A DNA stretch of 64,000 bases from Actinomortierella ambigua (taxonomy: Eukaryota; Mortierellomycota; Mortierellomycetes; Mortierellales; Mortierellaceae): assembly GCA_016098155.1 (NCBI GenBank), contig JAAAJB010000085.1, forward strand, positions 17,266 to 81,265. The letters are read 5' to 3'. Made by a program: the position numbers and the translations under genes. Positions 21,988-34,236 of this stretch are shown here, one piece after another. Under the pieces are notes generated by a model. It was not told where the DNA came from, searched no databases, and was given only the letters and a program-made list of their open reading frames with translations. Position 1 is the stretch's first letter, and each line of letters opens with the position of its first letter.

Positions 21988-23079
21988 CTATCGAGACTCG
22001 GAGATGTATGAGGGAGGACGACTCTTATCCGAGCTCTTGTCCGAGCCCCTGTCCGAGCTCCTATCCGAGAGCGACATGCGCGCTAGAGACTCACGGGTCG
22101 CGGCCTGGGTGGTCTCGGGCAAATCAGACTTGGCGCGAACGGCGTCGATAAGCGAGCTCCAGTCCTGGTGACCCTTATTCTGCTCTTTGAGGGTTGTGAA
22201 ATGCTCATGAACCAGGTCCGCCGTCGGGAGGACCGTGTGACTGTCCTGGGCCAGCTGGCGCATATGGTTGACGTCCTTGAGACCGAGATCGATCGAGAAG
22301 CCATCCTCCTTACCGAACTGACCCTCGACCATGTTCTTGGCATACCCGGTCCAGACTGGGGACGGGAACGTGACCTCGATAAACTTGAGCAGTGCGTCTG
22401 TGCTGACATCCGACTTTTCCGCCAGCGTGAGTCCCTCGGCCAGGAGCTCCATCGAGCCTACGATGAAGAAATTGCCAATCAGCTTGAATGAGGACGATGC
22501 GCCGACGTTGGGGGTCTTGAGGTGGATGATCTGGCGCGACATGGTGTTGAAGTACAGGCAGAGCTTTTCGATCGCCTTCTGGTCACCTGCTGTGATCCAG
22601 ATCAAGCGCGCCGCCTTGGCAGCAGGTGGGCGACCAAAGACAGGGCACTGCAAGAACTTGTGCTGAGGGTAGACAGCGAGTCGTTCCTTGATGCTTGTCG
22701 ACAACTTTGGGGAGATGGTCGAGGTGTCGCAAAAGATGATCTCGTGGTCGACCTGGCCGGACAGCTCGATCAGGTGTTCATAGACCTCCTCGACGGCCTG
22801 GTCGTTCGACAGCGATGTGAAGATGATGTTTGACTGGGCCACCACGTCCTCGATCGAGTCTGCCACACGCACTCCATAGCTGTTGTGCAGCTTGTCGGCC
22901 TTGGCACGGGTGCGGTTCCACACTGTCATGTTGAGCGACCGCGACGTCAGGTATTTTTGAAGGTTGGCTGCCATGTAGTATCCCATCTCGCCCAAGCCGA
23001 TCCAGCCGATGCGGTCCTGGTGCTTGAGGTGTGGCAACAGCTTGTCGCGCAGCGAAAACTTTGACTTGCTGGAGGACAT
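21988..23079 (-). CDS. Beta-hydroxyacid dehydrogenase family protein (6PGDH/HIBADH-like)
   Basis: Single exon, 363 aa. An N-terminal Rossmann motif GWIGLGEMGYYMAANL (about residues 26-41) binds NAD(P). It is followed by VWNRTRAKADKL and a FCDTSTISP segment typical of the beta-hydroxyacid dehydrogenase active-site region. KLIGNF near residue 203 carries the expected catalytic Lys and the neighbouring Asn. The C-terminus is a Ser/Asp/Arg/Lys tail with repeats of SSDRGSDKSSDKS, not part of the fold. No mitochondrial presequence is obvious, so it may be cytosolic and closer to GLYR1-type reductases than to 3-hydroxyisobutyrate dehydrogenase. The exact substrate cannot be told. Confidence 0.85.
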   Translation of the reverse strand: MSSSKSKFSLRDKLLPHLKHQDRIGWIGLGEMGYYMAANLQKYLTSRSLNMTVWNRTRAKADKLHNSYGVRVADSIEDVVAQSNIIFTSLSNDQAVEEVYEHLIELSGQVDHEIIFCDTSTISPKLSTSIKERLAVYPQHKFLQCPVFGRPPAAKAARLIWITAGDQKAIEKLCLYFNTMSRQIIHLKTPNVGASSSFKLIGNFFIVGSMELLAEGLTLAEKSDVSTDALLKFIEVTFPSPVWTGYAKNMVEGQFGKEDGFSIDLGLKDVNHMRQLAQDSHTVLPTADLVHEHFTTLKEQNKGHQDWSSLIDAVRAKSDLPETTQAATRESLARMSLSDRSSDRGSDKSSDKSRPPSYISESR

Positions 23080-24060
23080 TCTGATGTTGTTGATGCTGGT
23101 GGTGGTGGTGGTGGTGGTATTTGGCGCGCGTGCGAAAATGGGAGGATGATGTGGTTGCTGGTGGAAAAAAAAAAGTTGAGGGAGCGAAGACAGAAAAAAT
23201 TAAGGAAGTGGGAAATCTGAGTTATTTATACATGCCGTGTTTTAAGTGGCCTTTTTTCTCTAAAGATTCTCCCGACAGGGTTGGTTTTTCCCCGCGTTTT
23301 ACTCGTTGTCCTTCCTTCGTCAGTGACATGGTCAAAAGAGTACCAGCCAGTAGGAACAAACCGGGGTCAAACCTATCAGGCTTATCGACCCTTATCCTGG
23401 CTAGACTCCTCATCAGGGTGCACGAGCCCTACTACGCTGGCTGACTCAAGCAGTCCTTGTCACCCTACAGGGAGGTTAAGCGGAAAGAGGCATTGGTGGC
23501 TGTGACTGAGGGTACTCTTGTCATGACCCGAACGTACAGTCAATATGGTTGTTCCAGGACGCGGTCTGTCCTGTCTCCTCTCACAGGTGTGAGGCTAGTT
23601 GACTGACTGACCAAAAGCGCAGCCCCTTCTGTCTAAACACCCATGGGCTCAAGCAAAACCACTCTGTATAATACCTCTTAACAACCCGATCCTCGCCTGG
23701 GTCCTGTCAAGCACCAACGATCCATTGTGCGTGTTTGTATTCGACAGCTGATTATGCTCCCCCTCCCCCTCCCTACTTTCCCACTCGTTCAAACCTCCCC
23801 TGCTTCACATTCTTCACTTCCTCACTTGAATAATTGCCTCTTCCTCCCTCTTCCTCCCTCCTTTACTTTTGGCATGATTCATGCACGATGACTAAAGTGG
23901 TTTGTCCATGCTCTCTTTAACCCCTTCCTTGTGCCCAGCAGGCCAACCTTGACTTTCCAAAAAAAGGTGGCTTAAAAACACAGAAAAATGGTTGGACAGA
24001 AAGCTCTGACAAATCTGACAGAAGAAAAACCATGTTTACATCGTCTATGACAAATCCCTC
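23080..24060. other. Intergenic: promoter of the dehydrogenase gene and 3' flank of ATM1
   Basis: Contains a GGTGGT-type repeat just upstream of the dehydrogenase start (23096-23118) and CT/TC-rich stretches. No gene was recognised. Confidence 0.4.
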
Positions 24061-26947
24061 TCACTTTGCACCGTATCCAAGGATGGCAGCCTCGCCCTCT
24101 TGCGTGTCCCACATGTACTTGTAGACGCCGTCCTGTCGCAGCAGCTCTTCATGGCGACCTTGCTCAGCAACGCGACCATCCTTGAGAACAATAATCTCGT
24201 CGGCATCCATGATGGTTCGCAACCGATGGGCGATAAAGATGCTCGTCGTTGTCTTCTCTTGCAAGATCTGCCGAATATTCTGCAACAGACCCTGTTCCGT
24301 ATGGGTGTCGAGCGCCGAGGTTGCCTCATCGAAAAGCATAATGGGCGAGTTCTTCAGGATAGCGCGTGACAACGCCACGCGCTGCTTCTCACCGCCCGAC
24401 AACATCAGACCACGCTCACCAACCTTGGTCTCATACTGGTCTGGCAACCGCATGATGGCCTCGTGGATCTGGGCCTTGCGCGCCGCGGCTTTGATCTCGT
24501 CCTCGGTCGCCGTCACACGGCCGTACTGGATGTTCTTCAAGATAGTGGTGTTGAACAAGGCTGTCTCCTGAGGGACCACGCCAATCTGCGACCGCAGGCT
24601 GTCCAGCTGCACATCGCGGATGTTTTGTCCGTCCACGAGGATGTTGCCAGAAGTTGGGTCGTAGAAGCGGAAGAGCAAGCGCAAGACTGTTGACTTGCCA
24701 CAGCCTGAGGGCCCCACAATCGCAACCTTCTTGCCCGATGGTACCACAAAGCTGACCTTGTTCAGGATCGGTCGATCCGGGCGGTAGCCAAAGACGACGT
24801 CCTCGAAGCGAAGCTCGCCTCCCTTGAGATCCGTGAGCACCAGCGGTGGCGCGTTGGGCTTGTCCTTGACGTTCGCATGGACCCCTTGCAAATTAAACAT
24901 GGTCTCCATGTCCACCAAGGCCTGACGTAACTCGCGATAGACGGAGCCTAAAAAGTTGAGCGGGACAGACAGCTGGAAGACCAACTGGTTGATCATGACC
25001 ACATCGCCGACCGTCATGGTGCCGTTCATCACTCCATGCGCCGCCAGGTACATCATGCCCGTCAAGGCCGTCGAGAAGATAACGTTCTGACCTGCGTTCA
25101 GGAATGCCAAACTTGTTGCAATCTTGATATATGCTGTCTCATACTTGGACAGTGCGCTGTCGTACTGCTTCATCTCGTACTTTTCGTTGTTGAAGTACTA
25201 TTGGACATGGGGAAATATTGGCCTCTTGTTAGCAGGGAGGCCTCTCGCCGTGTCTACCTAGTGAGGTGAGAATCATCTGCTTCCTTCAATGGCAAATAGG
25301 GTGAGTATACCTTGACAGATTCAAAGTTCAAGAGGGACTCTATAGCCACAGTCGCTGCCTGGTTATCAGCGGCGTTGGCCTGCTTTCTGAATTTTGTGCG
25401 CCAAGAAGTCGTCTGGACAGTGAACCAAGTGTAGGCAGCCATAGTAACAGCTGTAACGGCAGCAAAATTGGCGCCATAGTGGTAGGTCAAGATACCACAC
25501 ACCATGGTGATTTCCAAGGCTGTCGGTAGCAAGTGAAAAACCATGGATGACAACAAGAAGCTGATACCCCTATTCTCATCCAAAGCAGAGTAGAAGAGTG
25601 CACGCGCCACAGGGTGCGGGATAAATTAAAATGCTTGACACAGCCAAGTCTTCATCTCCAGAGAGTAGGAGGTACTAGCAATGTTTTTTTTCTTACTTTG
25701 TTCCTCGATCAATAGCACGTGAAAGACCACCGGTTTGTTTTGTCAGATGAAAAGACATATCCAGTTTGTGAAGGTGCTCAAAGACATTGAGCGACACACG
25801 GCGGATCGCCTTTTGAGCAACAGCAGCAAATACAGCATTTCGTAATTCGCCAAAGATGGACGATCCAGCTCTGGCGAGACCATCTAGTTAACAAAGACGA
25901 AGAAGCAGCAGAAGAAGAGTTGGACACTGTGAGTCTGAGATCAGCAGGAAAGGCGTTGCTAGTGAGGGGCAATAGGAAGTGGAGGGCATCAATGTTTGCA
26001 CGCATGAACCTACAACCAAGAATCACAGCGCCGGCGACAGCAAAGACGGTGGCGCCTTCAGGAAAAGTCATGTTCAGACTATCAATAATGTCCTTGAAGA
26101 AGAAGGGTACTTGCACATTGAGGACTTTGCCGAGAATCAAGAACGTAAGTGCAGTCACGACTCGGATCTTGACTCCTTTGTCACCCTTTGGCCAGATGTA
26201 ACCCGAAAGCTCTTTGAAGATTCGCCAGTCCAGTTTGTTCTGATCACTCGCCGTCTTGACGATCGAGTCCGTTGCAGATGAAGTCGAAGCAGCCTTGGCA
26301 CCCGTGGCAGCATCGGCAGCTGCCTTGGCGGCCTTTTGGGTGGATGCGCCCACGCCTGCCGCCGAGCCGTTGCCGACCTGCTCCCCAAATGCCGGTGGGG
26401 AATCCTTTTTGTGGGCGCCGTTACCCAGAGGGTTGTTGTTGTTGTTGCTCTGTTGGTTGCGTCGTGGCGGACTTGTCCTGAGTGAACGCCACTGTCCCTG
26501 CCTTGAGATCAGGTTGAATACTGACGGCGCCGTCGGACGCTGTTGCTGTTATCAGATATAAGAGAATAATGAGGGAGTAAAAAAATGACGTGATCAGCGC
26601 ATGCATCGCTCAACGGAAAGTCAATTACCGTCCCTGGATCTGCCCAACGGCTGATACAAGGAGCGACCTGCGTCAGTCTAATGAAAAGGACGAAAGTAAC
26701 GGCAGGGTCCATGGGAGAGACATACAGACTGTAGTACAGAGAGCAGGCGTTGAGGAAGACGTGCACGGTCGTGTGTGGGAATAATGGAGGAATGGTATCT
26801 CTGCAGTCTCAGTTGGGCAGCCACGGCCAGCGTGGAGGGGCTGGTGGCGGAGCCTGTTGCGCGAATCGATGTACCAGCCATCGCGAACGCGGTTGCCGAA
26901 GTCCATGGCAGCCGTGCAGCCTTGGACCAGCAGCCATGCAATGCCAT
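24061..26947 (-). CDS. ATM1: Mitochondrial ABC exporter Atm1 (ABCB7 family)
   Basis: Proposed exons (5' to 3' on -): 26947-26726, 26545-26014, 25883-25697, 25569-25311, 25197-24061; 778 aa, phases consistent. The first exon (from [15 protein letters not shown]) is Ala/Arg/Ser-rich and fits a mitochondrial presequence. The half-transporter membrane domain includes [30 protein letters not shown] and [17 protein letters not shown], all hallmarks of Atm1. The nucleotide-binding domain has Walker A GPSGCGKS (~561), signature LSGGEKQR (~665), Walker [13 protein letters not shown] (~686) and the H-loop His in FIAHRL (~715). Atm1 sits in the inner mitochondrial membrane and exports a glutathione-linked sulfur/Fe-S species for cytosolic Fe-S assembly. 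It is divergent from the PPR gene. The first exon is the least certain part. Confidence 0.9.
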
Positions 26948-27209
26948 GGCAACGAAGAAGAAATGGTGTGGTGTTGGTGAGTGGAGGGTAAGAGAGGAGG
27001 GGGGATGGTTGGCATGTTCCTTCCAAGACCACTTTTTTATTCATTGCCAGCGCAGCAGTCCCTGTGTTGCACAGGTGGGTTATCTCTCCCGACAAAAAGT
27101 GATCCGGTTGGCCTTCGATTGCATTGGCTGCCCCAATCGGAGCGTTAGAAATCACTCTCCCAGCTGCGCGAATCAGATCTGATAGCAACGGCATTCACAT
27201 AGACACACG
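26948..27209. promoter_or_regulatory. Short divergent promoter, ATM1 / PPR gene
   Basis: 262 bp separate the two opposite start codons. Both products are predicted mitochondrial, so shared regulation is plausible. No specific site was identified. Confidence 0.4.
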
Positions 27210-29410
27210 ATGCTTTCATTCGTAGCAGCAACAAGCACCAACTCTCCCAATGTGCTCCGTGTGGCTCTGCCACAACTTGCGCACAAGGTCGCGTTGGCAC
27301 CCTTGCGTCTCGCCCATAGATCCCTCTCCACGGTCACGACACCCTCTTTGCCTCTCCTCACTACCACCACCAATACCTCTACTGCATCACTGGGTCGGAT
27401 ACCAAGACTGACCTGGGCCGCTCGGACGTTTGCCTCAAGTACAGCCCCCACTCGTACAGCACCTGCCAAAAGGGCCGCCAGCGCTGCAAAGACAAAGTCT
27501 TCGTCACCAAAACCAACAGGCACCGCCAATGCCGATGCTGCTCGGATCAGGCCCAGAGCGCGACTTCCCAAGGATCCACACTTGATGTCACAGCGCGTTC
27601 TCAAGCTCGCGCGGCAGGGCAAGCTAGAAGAGGCCATCTTGCAGGTCAAGGAGGCACCCGTCTCTTTGCAGAATGAAGTTGTCTGGAACCATTTGATTGA
27701 CGAAGCGGGACGACTTGGCAAGACCAACCTGGCCTTGAGACTGATGAACGACGTATGTCCTCTCCTTTGGATCGCATCAAGGTGTATCTCTACCACAACA
27801 ACGAAAACACCAAAGACAAATAGCGACTGAAAAGCAGCTACTTACATACATTTTTTTGTTCTCTCTCATTCTCTCTCCCTCTCTAGATGAAAAAAAGTAG
27901 CATCGAGCCTACAGAACGCACCTACACAATCCTCTTCAAGGCATTGGCCAGGAACCCGTCCTCGCCTGAGACGGCTGCACGAGCACAGGGAATTTTTGCA
28001 CAGATGCAGGAACGTGATATTACCCCCAACTTGGTCCACACAAATGCCCTTCTCAAGGTCCTCGGCCGCACGGGCGACCTCGAGGCCATGCATCGGATCT
28101 ATGCCAAGATGCCCCGTCAGGGCCCTCAGGCTCCCGACACCATCACCTTCAACACAGTCCTCGGCGCGTACGGCCAACCCATGGCATCATTGCGGACCAA
28201 AGCCGAGGCGCCATCAGCGGACGAAACCTCCACCACCACCACTGTTGCAGCTATGACTCCCATGACCGCCAACGCCGCTGCCGATCAAGCGTGGAAAGTA
28301 TGGGAGGAGTGTCTGACGGCAAAGATCCATCGTCCAGAGGAGATCCACATTGACGAGCGACTGGTCAACTCACTGATGGTTGCCGTCCGGCAATCGGCGT
28401 CGCGTTCCAAGCATGGACTGCAGGTGATCGAGTCGCTGTACGGGGTTGAGCTGCTGAAGCAGCGCGGCGGCTCACAAACGCGCCAAGCCAAGCTCGAGGC
28501 GCTCAAGGAGAACCCCGCTAGCATGCACAGCCATCGCGCAAAGTTCCCTGGCGAGAGCTTGGGACTCGGGCCATTGCTGGCCACCAAGATGCCGTCGTTC
28601 TGGACAGTGGATTTGGTGCTGCAGCTGGCGAACAAGGCCGACCAACCGCAAGCCGGGCTTGCGTTTGTGTCCTGGGTCGAAAAGACGTTTGCGCAGGAGT
28701 TTGTGCCGGATATGAAGTTGTTGACGACCTTGGCCACGGCCTTTACCAAAGAGCGCCGGTTTGAAAAGACCCTCGCCTATCTGGATCTGTACCATCAGCA
28801 CCGTCTTCCAGAACCCTCGGTTGTGTTCTTCCAACAGGTGTTGGAGTCCCTGTATGGTCTTCGCGACAAGTCCAGCCGTGCATTTGAGCTGATGAAGGAG
28901 CTGGTACAACTGGCCGAAGGAGGTGTGTTGCTGCGGAAGGATGGTCGACCCGTCCAGGGCATGGATCCCATCGCGCTGTCGATCTATGGGTTGCATTGTA
29001 AGCGCCAGGGGCGTTGGCGGGAAGGGCTGGAGGTGCTGGATTTGAGCCAGTGGCAAAAGGTCATTGCTAAGAGCGACCACAGAAAGTCCAACCATGGCGT
29101 GAGCCAATTGGCGATCTATGTACTTCAAGAGACGCTCAAGAACCTGAAGAAGGAGTTGAGACGAGACGACTTTAATCTGGAGCAGCAACAACAGCATCCC
29201 GATGCATCGGGAAGCAGCGCTACGGCACCCCCCAAACTGATGACCAAGGCTGAAAAGATGCGCTTGGAAGGTGAGATCTTGCGGCGAGAGCAAGAGTTGA
29301 AGCTTGCGCATGAATCCAGTCATCGTTTTGCGCAAGAGCGCCAGGAGAAAGCCCGAGAGACCCGTGAAAGCTATAGGGAACGGAAGAGACCTACTCGGAG
29401 TGTTCAATAA
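27210..29410 (+). CDS. Mitochondrial pentatricopeptide-repeat (PPR) protein
   Basis: Exons 27210-27752 and 27887-29410 (688 aa). The N-terminus (about 100 residues) is rich in Arg, Ser, Thr and Ala with almost no acidic residues, as in mitochondrial presequences. PPR-type helical repeats follow: WNHLIDEAGRLGKTNLALRL, then TYTILFKALAR, then HTNALLKVLGRTGDLEAMHR and ITFNTVLGAYG, each with the 35-residue spacing and signature Asn/Asp positions. The C-terminus is Lys/Arg/Glu-rich and probably helical. PPR proteins bind organellar RNA for processing, stability or translation; the target cannot be predicted here. The overall layout resembles fungal Ccm1/Dmr1-type proteins, but I do not assign orthology. 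Confidence 0.8.
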
Positions 29411-29527
29411 ACGAAAAATTCGGGATGCGGAAGCATTTTTTTTTTTTCCCTATTTGTCGGTAGCCAGTCTTTTCCCCCTTCCGGTGTCTCTTTACTCTCC
29501 CACCTCACTTCCATCGACACTCAAAAC

Positions 29528-31114
29528 ATGCTCTCCAGGATCTCATTCGCAGGCCGCGCACATGCTTCACGGTGGCGCATTCTGCCGACTCGGGCTTCAC
29601 TGCAGGCATCCTCACCGACTTGTCCTCGCCAAGCCCGCATGTGCCTGAATCAGACACGCGGCATTGCAGGCGGTCATTCCGGCGCATTCAACGCTGGTGC
29701 AAGTGGCAGTGGCAGTGGTGGTCGGCGTCGTGTTCCACTCGTCGCCGTGGCGCTGATCGGAGGTGGTCTGGTGGTGACAGCGATGGGCCTATGGCAGTTC
29801 TACACGTCGGGCGTGAACAGGTTCCCCGTCCCGATCCGAGACGATCTTCGTAAGGCCCTCTACTACCAAAACTATGGCGACGACCCACACAAGGCCGTCG
29901 AGTTTTACCAAAAGGCCCTCGAGGCGGCCATCGTCCACCCCGATCTAGCCATCGATGGCCCCGAAGTCACAGGCATCATGATCCAGTACGGAACACTCTT
30001 GCAGGACATGGGCCGCAACCGTGAGGCGATCGAGGTGCTGACTGCTTGCTTTGAGACGTTGGTCCATGGTCGGATTTTGGGTCCCAAATATGGCCAGCTC
30101 AAGAAAACAAAGATCGAGGAGGCTACGACAGAAGCGCAGGAGCAACAGCAACAGCAACAGCAACAACAGCAACAACAGCAGGAACAAGTCGACCAGGCAC
30201 TGTTATGGCATGGTGTGGAGGACATGTCCGCGGTCGCTGACGACGCCGCGACGGCAATGGAGGAGGTCCCCAAGCATCATCATGCTGGCGTAGCGCACCT
30301 GGACGGCCCCACACGGCTCAAGACGATCGGTGTGGCGCAAAAGCTCGGTGATCTGTACGAGGCACTCAAACAGGACAAGGAAGCCGAGCGGTTCTATGTC
30401 TGGTCGGTGGAGCAGCTGTTGCGGGACTATGGTGATGACGATCAGGCCAACATGAACAGGAAGAAGCAGGACAAGAGTAACGGCCACAGCAACAAGGACG
30501 GATCTCCTTGGGCCGACCCGCTGGCGCAAAACCGCGAGTTGATGAAGAAACAGTTTGACTTTGACGAGCTGCCTGCATGGATGTCCAAGACCGATCTCGG
30601 CGCGAGCATTGAGGCCCTGGCCGGGTTTTACGCCAAGCGTGGCAAGTACCGCAATGCTGTCGTGCTGTATATGCGCGCTTTGGGGCTGAGCGACTCTGAG
30701 ACGTCCTGCCATGCGTCCGTCATCATGTGCAATATCTCGGACGCCCTCGCGGGACTTGGCAGGATGGATGAGGCTGTCCAGTGGGCCGAACGCGGTCTGA
30801 AATCGAGCACGTCGCTGTCTGGCCAGGAGTGCGACGAGAGCTGTGGTGTGATTTTGTACAACTTGGGCATGCTCAACGAGGTAAAAAAGACAAACTTGAA
30901 CATGGACGTCTAATAGGGAACTGGTACCTTGGAGAGAAGGGCTGACTTTTTTTTTTTACGTTTTCTCAATGAACGACTATAGATGAGGGGTAACATTCTC
31001 AAGGCAGAAGAATACTACAAAAAATCACGGTCGCATGGTGCCGAGACGGGATTTAAGGATTGCGTTCTTCAGTCCAACAAGGCGCTCAAGCGACTTAAGG
31101 AAGGCACGCGATAA
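29528..31114 (+). CDS. MGR3: Mgr3-like mitochondrial TPR protein (i-AAA protease adaptor family)
   Basis: Exons 29528-30880 and 30983-31114 (494 aa). An Arg-rich presequence (LSRISFAGRAHASRWRILP) precedes a single transmembrane segment, LVAVALIGGGLVVTAMGLW, at about residues 75-95. TPR-like repeats follow: KALYYQNYGDDPHKAVEFYQ, GTLLQDMGRNREAIEVL, YAKRGKYRNAVVLYMRALG, NISDALAGLGRMDEAVQWAE and, in exon 2, NILKAEEYYKKSR. A Gln tract at about 207-220 interrupts the repeats. Yeast Mgr3, with Mgr1, presents substrates to the Yme1 i-AAA protease in the inner membrane; TTC19 is a related animal protein. Assignment rests on the TM-plus-TPR layout and overall resemblance. It ends 113 bp from the convergent TMCO4-family gene. 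Confidence 0.7.
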
Positions 31115-31226
31115 CTTTAAATAAAGTAGAGTACAGTGTTCTTTGTACATTTGGTGTAAAGAGGGTATGACCCTTAGACTGCAACTGCTAAGAAGGGGTA
31201 TAAGCTACATTGTTTGAAAGATATAT

Positions 31227-34200
31227 CTACAGTGTGCCCAGCAGTGACACAATGAGGTTTAGATTCTCGCGGTACTCCAAGTGTCCGCCAACAATATCTG
31301 TCAGGTCGACATTCTCGATCCTCGGCACGCATTGGACTTCCTGAAGGCCTATTGAAGGGAGTCCAACAAAAAACAAGAACAAAAAAAGTCAGAAACTAGT
31401 CATATCCATTTAAAAACGACCTCCACCACGAAGAAACCCCCCCTCCTACTTGTTTTGCCCACTTACCAGCCACATCAAGTCCCAACGAATGAATGCGATA
31501 GATCGAAGCTAGTACAACGTCCTTCTTCGAGAACCCATTGACGAACCGGTTCGACACCACCGACGACGCCGCCTCCCACCGCTCCACCTCACCAATGTTG
31601 ATCGGCGCCCCCAGCAGCACGACCGAGTCGACCAGTCCAAACTCTTGCCGCTGGGCCAGGACCTGCAGGCACTCCCAAATGACTATGGCGCCCGTCGAGT
31701 ACCCAATCAGCGTTGTCGGGCGTGATCCTTGGACACGTTGACACAGGATATCCGCCAGCACATACCCTGCCTTGCGCGCCCGGTCCACGGCCATCGCCCA
31801 GGGGTTGTCGATCAAGTCACCGGCGCGCATGAACGCAAACGGTAGCACGAGGGCGCTTGCTAATGCGGCAAAGACAGTTTGTTGAATCACTTGGGCGGAG
31901 ACGACCCGGACGGCCTCGGTTGCTACAAACCGTTGAAAGGCGTTGCCGAGCGCTGTGAGCTCCTTGCGCTCAAAGGTCAAGTGATACACGTCCCGTCCAT
32001 CGAGTGAGCCCTGGAGGGTCGGCTGCCATGCGTCCAAAATTTCGTTCTCGTCAAACAGGTAGCCCGAAATGACAATTGTGAGCTATTTTCGTAGAAACAC
32101 ACACGTCCCCCACCACAACACCACCCAGTGGAACATAATTAAGGAAAAAAAAGGTTAAAATCAAATTTAGAGTGACGCACGGAGGTCAGCATTTCCATTT
32201 TCTGTGTGCGAGTGTGCATATCACCGGCATCGCGAGAAATAGATCTCAACTACAGGGCTCTGAGAACGTGACAGTTGGATGGGTGGTCAAGTGGTGCAGA
32301 ACTGACTCTGTAAAAAAGCCCACATGGCTGAGACTCTACGGTCGTTGTATATCCATCTTGATCCAGTTGTGCACCAATTGACTACATCACCCGAACTGGC
32401 CCTCCCAAGATTTTGCAGCCAAAGGTTTTGATCCGCGTGTATGAATGTGCATATGCGAATTTTGAAGGGCTACTTACATGAAGAGACGGGATCATAGGCA
32501 GTGTTGAATCCTTCACCATTGGAGTGAACAAAAGTTCCTTAAGATCTTGTGGGACATAAAAAAAAATGCACATTCAGAAACAAAGAAGCTCAACTGAAAC
32601 GTTAGATAATTTTCTGTCTCTCTCTCTCACCTCATCCTTCCTACAGAACCTGGGCGTTACGCTCCAACCATCCTCGGCTACCCAGTTTCATCCTTTTTTT
32701 TTTTTTTTTTTTTTTTTTTCCTTTATGAAGCCGATGCATCTTATAGGCGGCCAAACCGCCTCCCGATATGCCAAACAAGGAAGTCATCACCGCAATGCCA
32801 GCCGTCGTGCCCAACAACGCCGCGCCAGATCCGAGCAACACTCCAGCGCCAGCGGCCACCAGAGGTGCAGCGAGCCCTCCTGTGAGGCCAATGATGGTCG
32901 CGCCCGCAGCAAACGAAAGTCCTGTTGCCACGTATTTCCAAGTCCGCTTCTTGTTTTCAAGGTCCTGCATCGATTGTTGTGCTTGGTGCCGCATCGCCTC
33001 TGCCTGCGCGGCCTTGGCCTCTTGGTGGGGCAGTTGCCTCGATGGCCTTCGCTGTGGTTGTGAGGGGGATTGGGGTGGGAGTGTGGGGGATTGTGGTTCG
33101 GTCAGGGGTGGGAGGTTGTTATTGGAGAAAGAAGAAGAAGATGATGATGACGAAGAGGGTGATGATGACGACGAGCCAAGGCTAGTGATGGATCGCCAAA
33201 ACTTTGAATCCCGGAACGACGATCCAGTGGCGGGAGTCGGGCTGACAGGGCTTGGCGGGGCCACAGCGCCTTCCTCCTCGTACAGAGTCTCCAGTTCCAG
33301 TTGGCGGTTCTCTTCCTCGTCCCTTTGCCGTTCCTCCTCCTCTTTGGCCTTGGCCTCCCTCTCGGCCTCGAGGAGCTCCTGCTGATGGAAATACAGATGT
33401 TGGCCAATCTGTTTCTCGAGCGACACAAACGTGTCGACAGACAACATGAGGTATTGGCACATGTGGAATATTACTGCGCGCGCGCGGGCATCGTACTCGA
33501 GCGGTTGCAGTTTCACACTCTTGTGACTCGATGACGACGAACTCGTGCTGTTGCTGGACAGGCTGGAAACGCTTGGCGAGCGCTTGGACCGTCCAAAGAT
33601 GGGACTGTTGGTGTTGTTGTGGCTGCTGGTGCTGTTCCGAGGAAAGGGAGAAGGGATCGGCGGTGGTGGTGGTGTCGAGGGCGTGCCGTCAAAGTCATGA
33701 GCATCCGTCTCGGAGTATACTGGTGGAGTAGACAGTCGGTGGGACTGTCGCTTGGATTCTCGTGGAGGGACCACGGGCTCAAATCCCAGGCCAAGATAGA
33801 GAAGGTCGTTGATGATCTCGAGCCGAATGTCCTTGCTGGCGGGGGAAAGGGCGGAAGGGGCGATGGAGGGTGTTGGGGTCGACCAAGAGCTTGTGGACGA
33901 GGTCTCCTCCGGAGCGTCCATCGGGTCTGGCTGAGGCAACAAGGGCAGCGCCAGGACATCGGGGTTGCAATCCTGGTAGCTACCCGTCTCTTGTAGGAGG
34001 AGCAGCATCTCCTGCTCCTGGCGCGAGGTGATGCCGAGGTGGCGATAGAGCTTGCGCAGGTAGGTGTGTTTAAAGGGCAGAGTGCCGATGTGCATCGACT
34101 CTAGCGACGTGATAGCACAGGCAACCAAGGCAGCAATACTGAACCGCGACTGTTCAGGCCACTTGGAGGCATATGTCTCAATGCCACATGCTGAGGAGGT

Positions 34201-34236
34201 GGTGGTGGTGGTGGTGGTGGTCGCAGTTGCATCCAT
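31227..34236 (-). CDS. TMCO4/Mil1 family membrane protein (DUF726, alpha/beta hydrolase fold)
   Basis: Proposed exons on -: 34236-32682, 32545-32478, 32082-31467, 31348-31227 (786 aa, phases consistent). The N-terminal half has a conserved helical region (ITSLESMHIGTLPFKHTYLR), Ser/Pro-rich linkers and an acidic coiled-coil stretch. A glycine-rich hydrophobic hairpin follows (AAPLVAAGAGVLLGSGAALLG and neighbours). The C-terminal hydrolase-like domain contains LTIVISGYLFDENE and the nucleophile elbow GYSTGA, then VVLLGAPI and a closing DIVGGHLEYRENL. The family includes yeast Mil1 and human TMCO4, linked to membrane/TGN traffic but biochemically unclear. A 26-bp A-run in exon 1 encodes poly-Lys right after the YKMHR motif. 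It keeps frame only as assembled. Confidence 0.8.
32694..32719. repeat. Poly-T tract inside the TMCO4-family exon
   Basis: 26 T on + (26 A in the gene), encoding a Lys run between the membrane hairpin and the splice site. Confidence 0.8.

Noticed and set aside
26673..27194. 173-codon - strand frame proposed as the Atm1 N-terminus
   Set aside because: The frame starting at 26947 gives a better presequence and a donor/acceptor pair in correct phase to the next Atm1 exon.
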